Of a stretch of DNA of 53,800 bases, positions 34,811 to 42,234 are shown piece after piece (positions within the stretch are counted from its first letter, which is position 1; each line of letters opens with the position of its first letter). This DNA comes from Nostoc sp. CHAB 5836 (lineage in GTDB: Bacteria > Cyanobacteriota > Cyanobacteriia > Cyanobacteriales > Nostocaceae): assembly GCF_020829445.1 (NCBI RefSeq), contig NZ_JAIVFV010000031.1, positions 1-53,800 on the forward strand. Direction: 5' to 3'. Under the pieces are notes generated by a model that saw only the letters and a program-made list of their open reading frames with translations, was not told where the DNA came from and searched no databases. The position numbers and the translations under genes were made by a program.

Positions 34811-35986
34811 TCAAAATTTCGAGGATAACTGCTTATTTGTCTCAACCGTTGGAGAAGACGCAACAGAGAAGGAGTTTTCCAGCATTTGTTCCAAAATATC
34901 AACAACTTCAAATACTCCTTGATTGTTGATCGCAGCAGTATTGGCACGGTACTGAGCTAGATTTTCCGGTTGGATTAACTTTGCTACAGCTTGGTCAATA
35001 TCCCGAAAATTGCGGACTACAATCCCAATCTCATTTTCTGCAATCCACTCAGCCGAGGGTCGTTCTTGAAACATACTTAAGGCGTTGGAATCAGTAATTA
35101 CTGGCAAGTTCATTGCTACAGCCTCGCTGACACCTACAGAGCCGGATTTACCAATAAAGAAATCCGACAGATGCATATAGTAGGGAATTTCACTAGTAAA
35201 AGTTTCAATGAACCTTGGTAAACGACTCTGTTGACGGCGCAAAGTATTTGCTATTTCTTCATTGCGTCCGCAGATAAAAATGAGTTGTAGATTCAGTGAC
35301 GATTTCTCTAGAGAATCGGCAATTTCTAGCATTGCATTTGATCCCTGACTACCAAAAGTGATTAAACCTGTAGGTAAATTTGGATCTAAACCTAAGCGTT
35401 CTCTTTCAATTTGGCGATCGCTATTCACCGGTTCAGAGAATCGAGGATGAATTACCACTCCGGAAGTGCAGAAGATTCGCTCTTGCGCATAACCCAAATT
35501 TTTCGCTTGTTCAACTGCTCTTTGAGTAGGACAAATTAAATATTGTGCTTGTGGATCAATCCAGAAGTGGGGTGGGCAATCGGCATGATCGGTGATTACG
35601 GTTGCAAAAGGCACACTGGGCGCTACGGATTGCAAGCTTTGATTAATCAGTCCGTTGATATAGGGCAATAATGAAACCACCATATCAGGTTGATGCTGCT
35701 GCCAATATCTCTTAAAACGTCCTAGCCAAGCAAAACGAGAAAGGCGTATTTGTAATTTGAATGAGGGAACTAAGAAAGGGTTATTAATAATTTTCGCCCA
35801 GTTTTTTTTGAGGATCAGCTGATTGTAAACGTAGTGTGGAGCAGTGGTGCCAATGATTTCTTTGAAAGCATCAACTATGTGAATTTCCCAAGGCAATTGC
35901 CGCTTCTCGATCACTTTTTGCAAAGCATTGGCTGTGCTACGATGGCCTGCGCCTAAATCGTAAATCATCAAATATACTTTTTTCAT
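34811..35986 (-). CDS. MGDG-synthase-like glycosyltransferase (GT28 type), copy 1
   Basis: 391 residues. N-terminal acceptor-side motif LMIYDLGAGHRSTANALQKV and C-terminal donor motif DFFIGKSGSVGVSEAVAMNL, with FICGRNEEI. Same family as 28162-29385 (shared CGRNEE, IPYYMHL, LPVI and the closing ENLAQYRANTAAINNQ block), so the pair arose by duplication. The PGPG of the paralogue and of MGDG synthases is replaced here by SGSVG, hinting at a different donor or acceptor. With two such enzymes the product may bear two sugars, or each may use a different UDP-sugar, e.g. UDP-Galp and UDP-Galf (inference). Confidence 0.88.
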   Translation of the reverse strand: MKKVYLMIYDLGAGHRSTANALQKVIEKRQLPWEIHIVDAFKEIIGTTAPHYVYNQLILKKNWAKIINNPFLVPSFKLQIRLSRFAWLGRFKRYWQQHQPDMVVSLLPYINGLINQSLQSVAPSVPFATVITDHADCPPHFWIDPQAQYLICPTQRAVEQAKNLGYAQERIFCTSGVVIHPRFSEPVNSDRQIERERLGLDPNLPTGLITFGSQGSNAMLEIADSLEKSSLNLQLIFICGRNEEIANTLRRQQSRLPRFIETFTSEIPYYMHLSDFFIGKSGSVGVSEAVAMNLPVITDSNALSMFQERPSAEWIAENEIGIVVRNFRDIDQAVAKLIQPENLAQYRANTAAINNQGVFEVVDILEQMLENSFSVASSPTVETNKQLSSKF

Positions 35987-36141
35987 GGCTTTTTTGATTC
36001 GGTTTGTATTTGGGCTAAGAACGATCTTTTTTAAATTAGGAGATCAAACGAACCACAGAGAACGCAGAGGTCACTGAGAAATGAGAGTTTGAGAGGGGTT
36101 TTGCGTAAGTCCTATAAATTTCATATCTAAATTCAGCGATG

Positions 36142-37038
36142 TCATCTTTGAGTGGTTTTGTCTGATGTTGCTGTTACCATTGATTTGCTTTCACTAGATT
36201 TCAACGCAACGCGCTTTTGATTTTCGATGCGGAGTTGATTGAGTTTACCTACTCCCATCCAGTGGTAAACTGTGTCTCCAAATCTGGGAAAAATTTGCCA
36301 CAGGGCCATCAACAGCTTTGATATAGTTGCTGTGATCAAATCTTGATTGACAATCACTTCTGCCTGATTCTGCTTAATAGCGCGGATGACGGCTTTTGCT
36401 ACATCATCTGGTTTAGATGTACCTGCTAACTTTGGTATGGGTACGCCAGTATCGGCAATCATTCCCTCACCAGAAACATATCCCGGACAGATTGCAGAAG
36501 TTCTCACGCCAGTGTTTGCTAACTCTTGTCTGAGTGCATCAGTCCATATAACGACACCAGCTTTGCTAGCAGAGTAAACACTGTTGTATGGGTTTCCCTT
36601 TTTACCAGCCAGAGAAGCAATATTAACAATGTGACCCCTCTTTTGAGCTAACATCGTTGGCAGTACCAAACGACTTAATTCCATCCCCGATAGCAAGTTA
36701 ATTGTTAATATTGACTGCAACTCGGCGGTAGAATAATCTTGGAATTCTCTGTATATCTCTATACCTGCGTTGTTAATCAAAATGTCAATTGGCCCTGCAA
36801 ACTGGTTAATTTGCTGAATCAGGTTCGGCAGATTTTCTAGTTGAGTAAGGTCATATCTAATACCTAACCAGCGACCTCCTAAAGCTTTGACTTCCATCGC
36901 TACTTGATCCAGTGCCTCTTGCGATCGCGCAACACCGACTATAATCGCCTTTTCTTTTGCCAAAGCACGAGCAATAAATACCCCAATGCCCCGTGAGGCT
37001 CCTGTCAAAAGTACTGTCTGACCTGCAATAATTGACAT
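36142..37038 (-). CDS. Short-chain dehydrogenase/reductase (SDR), copy 1
   Basis: 298 residues from ATG 37038, chosen because GAGGAT lies about 8 bases upstream and the protein then begins MSIIAGQTVLLTGASRGIG like its paralogue; the frame is open to 37089. Classical SDR motifs: TGASRGIG, NNAG, NIASL Ser and YSASK. It carries an extra C-terminal tail of about 20 residues after the region shared with copy 2. A tailoring ketoreductase or alcohol dehydrogenase of the cluster. Together with the glycosyltransferases it suggests that an SDR-GT gene pair was duplicated. Confidence 0.9.
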   Translation of the reverse strand: MSIIAGQTVLLTGASRGIGVFIARALAKEKAIIVGVARSQEALDQVAMEVKALGGRWLGIRYDLTQLENLPNLIQQINQFAGPIDILINNAGIEIYREFQDYSTAELQSILTINLLSGMELSRLVLPTMLAQKRGHIVNIASLAGKKGNPYNSVYSASKAGVVIWTDALRQELANTGVRTSAICPGYVSGEGMIADTGVPIPKLAGTSKPDDVAKAVIRAIKQNQAEVIVNQDLITATISKLLMALWQIFPRFGDTVYHWMGVGKLNQLRIENQKRVALKSSESKSMVTATSDKTTQR

Positions 37039-37207
37039 GATTTTACATCCTCTTTCATTCAGTACCAACCGAGTAGTTCGCCAAGTCAACCTTCCTCAGT
37101 AAACCAAATTTTAAAATCTTTCCCTCTTTCTCTCTGTGTTCTCTGCGCCTTTGCGGTTCGTCATTTAACCCCACAAACTTCCCTTGACAGACCAGTAGTT
37201 CAGCAGT

Positions 37208-37338
37208 TAAGTAAGTTGGCGCGAAAAAATCAAAGTATGTTACAAAACGTAAATAGCCTTAAAATCTTTACTAGTGACCAATGACAAAGGACAAATGACA
37301 GCCTTAGCCAGTTAGCTTTAATTGCGCCGACCTACTTA
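37208..37338 (+). repeat. MITE-like family A, full copy A9
   Basis: 131 bp from TAAGTAAGTTGGCGCGAAAA to TTGCGCCGACCTACTTA. The end reads TAAGTAG on the minus strand and supplies the last Lys codon (AAG) and TAG stop of the TubC-domain gene. Confidence 0.9.
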
Positions 37339-39191
37339 ATGCTCTCTTTGAGAGAAGGGAAATGTTTGCCACCCAGTTCAATTTGTTCCTGTTCAACTCC
37401 AGTTTTGATTCTGGCGAGTAAATATTCCCAGTCAGAGGCGATGATATTTGTGCCATGATCTGGTTCGATCAGACTTGCTAAGGCAATATTGCTGCCATAT
37501 TTATTCACTAAATTGTATATACCTAAGAAATTAAAAACCCCTGATTCATAAGTTCCACAAGGAACTGAGGGATTTTGAACTCCAGTGCAGTATTCATGGG
37601 GTTGCAACCACTCTTTTGAAGGATATCCGTGGAAATGAACCATTGGCATTCCATTTTTAATTAACTGTGGTGCATATAAAGCAGCAGCCAGAGCGATCGC
37701 CACCATCACATAGATATCGTAAGATGGTTTAATCTCACCCGCTCCAGAATCAAGTCCTTTTGGTAACTGGAGTAATAATCTGTCTTGTAATCCAATCCTA
37801 AATACGTCTGTTTCTAAATTCAGGTTGGTTTTATTTGAGCCGGAACGAGAACTAGCAAGCCAGATGTCTGGTATTTGTTTAAATAGGTATTCTCCTGCAA
37901 TCTGGGTTTTAATATACCTTCTACCAATTTCATTCTGACGCAGTTCATCAGGGCCGAATCCGGCGATTGTTGATAAGCTTTCCCACTCCCTCTCGGATAT
38001 TTCTAGATCACCTATATATTGTGGTGGTTCGGCATAAGCAACAAAACCGTAAGAAACTCCTGTTCTACCATTTATCATCCAGTCTACAATATCTCGATGG
38101 GACTTTCTTTTCATCACATCGTTAATTTTAAAACCAGAGGGTAGTAAGTCTGTTGATGCTAACTCTTTACCCAACTTGACTAGTTGAGCAGCATATACAG
38201 ATGTTTGAGCGTCATATTCACCAATCTCAAATCGACTTAAAGGTAATGGTTGAATTGGGACAAATATTTTCGGAATTAATGACTTAGAAACGAACTCGTC
38301 AAGTAACTCTGTAGAAAATACCGAGTCGGAAAGGTTCATGTTTAAGATTGATATATTGCTGCTGTCAACCCCAATCACAATTTCCGAAAAGTTTTTAATT
38401 AGGGTATTTACACCAATGGGAATTTTTTGTTGATAAGGTATTTTGGGATCAACTAGCTTGGGATTCAGTTTGGTTAAAACGATCGCTTGAGTATTTGTCG
38501 GGTCTTCAAGTGGTTGGACGCTCTCTTCAGCCCAACTGATAAATTGCATGATTTTGGAAGCAGATATCGGGTTTTTGTTGAAAACAAAATGAGAATATAA
38601 TCGATAGAGTAATTCTGCTAGAAGTATCTTGGCTTTCCCAAATAAAGAAGGATGTTTTTCAACGTCTACGACAGCATTAACACCTGATTTAACTACCCTT
38701 GTGGTGATATTTTTTTTCCAGTTAACCAAAGGAATAGTAATTTCGTAGTTAAACTCTTTAGTTGCTTCTTCCCAAGATATAATCTGAACTCCGTTTTCTT
38801 GCAGTTTATGTTCTAACTCTTTTCTAAATTGTAAAACTGTTTCTTCTTTGTAACCGTTAGGCAAAGGTCTAAAGGTAACTTTTAGCCTATTTGCCATCAT
38901 TTTTGGATCGATGACAGGAGGGATAAAGCCTGTAATTTTCCGACAATAACCACCAATCAAACGACCAATTGTTTGCAAACTCAGGTCTTGAGTTTTGTTT
39001 GTATAACTATCACTGATGGCATCGGTACTTTTTTGGAGAAAGGCGAGAATTTCTGTTTTGCGTTCAGCTAGTTCTGTGCGAATTTCTGGTGTTAGTAATC
39101 CTTTGGGTGAATTAATCTTGAGTTTATCATCATCGGCCCACAACTGAACGCCTTGATGATTAAGATTTTCCAAAAGTTCTGATACGTTCAT
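37332..39191 (-). CDS. TubC-type docking domain fused to a large unrecognised domain
   Basis: 619 residues. Residues 1-52 (MNVSELLENLNHQGVQLWAD, then KLKINSPKGLLTPE) match the TubC N-terminal docking domain, which normally sits at the start of NRPS proteins and grips the C-terminal tail of the preceding carrier protein. The remaining ~550 residues match no family I know: no condensation HHxxxDG, no adenylation, thioesterase or KS motif. Conserved-looking patches include TGVSYGFVAYAEPPQYIGDL, MPMVHFHGYPSKEWLQPHEY and LIEPDHGTNIIASDW, with His, Asp and Glu that could be catalytic. It directly follows the non-elongating PKS protein, whose acidic tail may be its docking partner, so it probably acts on the ACP-bound intermediate. 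The stop codon lies in a family A repeat. Confidence 0.8.
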   Translation of the reverse strand: MNVSELLENLNHQGVQLWADDDKLKINSPKGLLTPEIRTELAERKTEILAFLQKSTDAISDSYTNKTQDLSLQTIGRLIGGYCRKITGFIPPVIDPKMMANRLKVTFRPLPNGYKEETVLQFRKELEHKLQENGVQIISWEEATKEFNYEITIPLVNWKKNITTRVVKSGVNAVVDVEKHPSLFGKAKILLAELLYRLYSHFVFNKNPISASKIMQFISWAEESVQPLEDPTNTQAIVLTKLNPKLVDPKIPYQQKIPIGVNTLIKNFSEIVIGVDSSNISILNMNLSDSVFSTELLDEFVSKSLIPKIFVPIQPLPLSRFEIGEYDAQTSVYAAQLVKLGKELASTDLLPSGFKINDVMKRKSHRDIVDWMINGRTGVSYGFVAYAEPPQYIGDLEISEREWESLSTIAGFGPDELRQNEIGRRYIKTQIAGEYLFKQIPDIWLASSRSGSNKTNLNLETDVFRIGLQDRLLLQLPKGLDSGAGEIKPSYDIYVMVAIALAAALYAPQLIKNGMPMVHFHGYPSKEWLQPHEYCTGVQNPSVPCGTYESGVFNFLGIYNLVNKYGSNIALASLIEPDHGTNIIASDWEYLLARIKTGVEQEQIELGGKHFPSLKESIK

Positions 39192-39347
39192 AGATTCACC
39201 ATTTTTGTTGTTATTTAAATAGAATTCTGGAGTCGGAATGAATTATGTGTCAGTAGGCTTGGCTAAAAGTAATTTTTTTGAACGAACCGCAAAGGACGCA
39301 AAGGACGCAAAGAAAGAAAGAGAGAAAGAGAGTAAGAAATGCTTAAC

Positions 39348-42230
39348 TTAAATTTCAAAGGTTTCTGATTCTGAAGCTTCTACTTCTTTGGCTAAGTGCT
39401 GTGAAGGTGACTCTATTGTGGGATAATGCACTAACAGAAGTGGGGACATATCAAGTCCGAGGAATTGTTTTCCAGCACTAGCGATCGCGATCGCTAGGAC
39501 GGAATCTAATCCGTAACTGTCAAAAGGTATGCGGACATTGATTTCATCGGGTTTTACTCCCAGTTCTTGGGCAATTTGGCTAACTAACCAAGCTTGAATG
39601 TCTTCTGCTGTCAAAGATTTAAGATTTAATTGCTGTAATGTGATGTTAGTTTCCTCCTCAGTTTTGGTCTGTTGCTTTTCTAATAGTTCAATCAGTCTCG
39701 GCAGCAAATTCAACTCTGCTTGTGAAAGTTCTGCGGTCATTTCTAACTGCTTGACTAATTGTTTGAAGTCTCCATGATTGAGAGATTTATTCGGGGAGAT
39801 GCTCTCAACTTTCTTTTGCTCATTACGATTAGCTCTAAACCAGTGGCGCTTTCGCTGCCAGGGATAGGTTGGTAATTGCAGACGTTGATGTGAGTAATGG
39901 CGATCGAAAGCTAACCAGTCTACTTTTGCTCCATGTACATATAAACTCCCCAAGTTTTCTAGTAGCTGTTGCCAATCTTGTTTTTCTGGATGCAGACTTG
40001 GAAGGGAAACTTTTTCATTCTTAGACAAGCGATCGCTACCTATTTCTACAAATATTTCATAGCCCTGTTGAACTAAAATATTCACACTAGCGGCGTTCAC
40101 GGGTTGTCGTACTTGCTGACACCAATACTCAGGGGTAGCTATTTCACCAGTTAGATGAGAAACTACGGAAATTCGTGGTTGGGAGTAGGTTATTTCTCTA
40201 GCGATTTGCTGAAAATCATCCTCTTGGGACTTGACAACTAACTTCAAGCCATCTTCCAAGCTGAAAACTCCAGCTACACAGGCGGCAACGTATTCCCCAA
40301 TATTGTTACCCATAACTGTGGTGGGTTCTATACCCCAGGATTTCCATAATTGGAAAAGGGCATACTCTAGGGAAAAGAGGGCAGGGGGAGATTTAGAGGA
40401 AAGTATCTCTAGTAATGGTTGCTCTATGTAAGTACGGAGGATTTGATCGCAATGGTCGAGGGCAGCCCGGAAGGTAGGTTGAGTTTCGTAGAGTTGACGC
40501 CCCATTTCTAAATCCTGGGAGCTAAAATCTGTGAAAATAAAGGCGATTTTCGGAGAACCTGCCACTTTTTGTTTAAATAACCCTGCGACTTCTTGCCCAG
40601 CGCGGAAGGCGGCTAACTTTTCATAAAGTTCGGTAGATGAAGATGCTACCACACTTAACCGATGCTGAAAGTGCGATCGCCCGCTATTGGCACTAAAGCA
40701 GATATCTCCTAAAGCTAAGTCTGGGTTAGCAACCAAGTGCTTCTCGTACCGCTCGGCTAACTGGATTAGAGCTTCCTCTGTCTTGGCTGATAGTGCTAGT
40801 AGGTGTAGGGGGCGTTCTATTGATCTTGGCGCTGCTTCGGAAATCGGAGCTTCTTCGACGATTACGTGAGCGTTCGTGCCGCTAAAACCAAAGGTATTCA
40901 CTCCCGCCAGTCGCTGCTTTGCTCCTACATTCCAGGGCATCCGCTCAGTGGGAACTTTTAGGCTGTATTCATCCCATTTTATGTGAGGATTAGGCTGCTG
41001 AAAGTGCAGATGGGGTGGAATTTCTCCATGTTGCAGAGCCAGCACTACTTTAATTAAACTGGCGATGCCAGAAGCGGGTTCTAAGTGACCAATGTTGGTT
41101 TTTACTGAACCAATAACCAAAGGTTTGTCTTCAGGACGATTTTTACCAAACACTGCCCCCAAAGCTGCCACTTCAATCGGTTCTCCAACTGATGTCCCAG
41201 TACCCTGAACTTCTACATAGTCAATCTGGGCTGAGTCTACGCCACTATTTTCTAAAGCTTGGCGAATGGTAGCTTGCTGAGACATCCCATTGGGAGCAAT
41301 CAAGCTACTACTGCGACCATTGTGGTTCACCGCAGAACCCCGAATCAAGGCTAAAATATTGTCCCCATCAGCCAAAGCATCTTTGAGACGCTTCAAGACG
41401 ATGACACCACACCCTTCTCCTTTCACAAAGCCATTAGCAGCCGCATCAAAGGTTTGACAGCAACCGTTAGGATTTAGCATATGCGACTTGGAAAGAGCAA
41501 TGCTGGTGTCTGGGACGAGATTTAAGCCAACTCCGCCAGCGAGGGCTACATGGCACTCTCCCAACCGCAAACTTTGACAAGCTAAATGTACTGAAACTAA
41601 TGAAGAAGAACAAGAAGTATCGATCGCCATACTCGGGCCTTTTAGCCCTAAAATATACGACAAGCGCCCAGCCGCTACGCTCAAGGAGTTACCGATCGCA
41701 CTAAAAGCGTCGATTTGGGTTGAGTCTCCTGCTGCCGACATTACCTTGCTGTAATCGTTGAGGTAAATGCCGACAAATACTCCTGTAGAACTGTTATACA
41801 AATGCTCCGGTGCAAGAGTTGCATTTTCTAAAGCCTCCCAACCAACCTCTAATAAGAGTCGTTGTTGAGGATCTATACTTGCTGCTTCCCTAGCTGAAAT
41901 CCCAAAAAATTCTGGGTTAAAGCCATCTACCTGAGTCAAAAAACCGCCTTTGCGGGTACACACTTTGCCGGGAGCATCAGGATCTGGGTCATAGAATTTT
42001 TCCAGATCCCAGCGATCGGCAGGAACATCAGTAATGGCATCAACTCCGTTGCGTAACAGTTGCCAGAATGCCTCTGGATTGTCAGCACCGGGAAATCGGC
42101 AACCCATGCCAATGATGGCAATTGGTTCTCGTTTGGCGTACTCCAACTGGTCAACTTTGGCTTGCAGGTCTTCAATCGCCCGAAGTGCCCGCTTAATGGG
42201 TGATACAGTATTTTCTTGTTCTGAATTCAT
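39348..42230 (-). CDS. Non-elongating PKS protein: docking helix - KS (H to Q) - degenerate AT - ACP
   Basis: 960 residues. A coiled-coil docking helix (about 8-34) is followed by a KS (35-455) with Cys207 in DTSCSSS and His382 in NIGHLE, but Gln342 where the HGTGT histidine should be (EVQGTGTS). The AT region (about 560-800) is vestigial: GHSxG has become GNNIG (Asn643 for Ser), FTGQGSQ has become FTDFSSQ, and about 80 residues containing the HAFH motif of the neighbouring AT are missing. The C-terminal ACP has Ser910 in YGLDSVLAI. No KR, DH or TE. KS domains lacking this His are known as non-elongating (KS0) and merely hold or pass on the chain. The acidic end EASESETFEI could dock to the TubC domain of the next protein. 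It starts 4 bp after the PKS upstream. Confidence 0.9.
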   Translation of the reverse strand: MNSEQENTVSPIKRALRAIEDLQAKVDQLEYAKREPIAIIGMGCRFPGADNPEAFWQLLRNGVDAITDVPADRWDLEKFYDPDPDAPGKVCTRKGGFLTQVDGFNPEFFGISAREAASIDPQQRLLLEVGWEALENATLAPEHLYNSSTGVFVGIYLNDYSKVMSAAGDSTQIDAFSAIGNSLSVAAGRLSYILGLKGPSMAIDTSCSSSLVSVHLACQSLRLGECHVALAGGVGLNLVPDTSIALSKSHMLNPNGCCQTFDAAANGFVKGEGCGVIVLKRLKDALADGDNILALIRGSAVNHNGRSSSLIAPNGMSQQATIRQALENSGVDSAQIDYVEVQGTGTSVGEPIEVAALGAVFGKNRPEDKPLVIGSVKTNIGHLEPASGIASLIKVVLALQHGEIPPHLHFQQPNPHIKWDEYSLKVPTERMPWNVGAKQRLAGVNTFGFSGTNAHVIVEEAPISEAAPRSIERPLHLLALSAKTEEALIQLAERYEKHLVANPDLALGDICFSANSGRSHFQHRLSVVASSSTELYEKLAAFRAGQEVAGLFKQKVAGSPKIAFIFTDFSSQDLEMGRQLYETQPTFRAALDHCDQILRTYIEQPLLEILSSKSPPALFSLEYALFQLWKSWGIEPTTVMGNNIGEYVAACVAGVFSLEDGLKLVVKSQEDDFQQIAREITYSQPRISVVSHLTGEIATPEYWCQQVRQPVNAASVNILVQQGYEIFVEIGSDRLSKNEKVSLPSLHPEKQDWQQLLENLGSLYVHGAKVDWLAFDRHYSHQRLQLPTYPWQRKRHWFRANRNEQKKVESISPNKSLNHGDFKQLVKQLEMTAELSQAELNLLPRLIELLEKQQTKTEEETNITLQQLNLKSLTAEDIQAWLVSQIAQELGVKPDEINVRIPFDSYGLDSVLAIAIASAGKQFLGLDMSPLLLVHYPTIESPSQHLAKEVEASESETFEI

Positions 42231-42234
42231 TTGT

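Noticed and set aside
39348..42230. KS-Q type loading (decarboxylase) domain
   Set aside because: KSQ domains replace the active-site Cys by Gln. Here Cys207 is kept and the HGTGT His is the replaced residue, so a non-elongating KS fits better.
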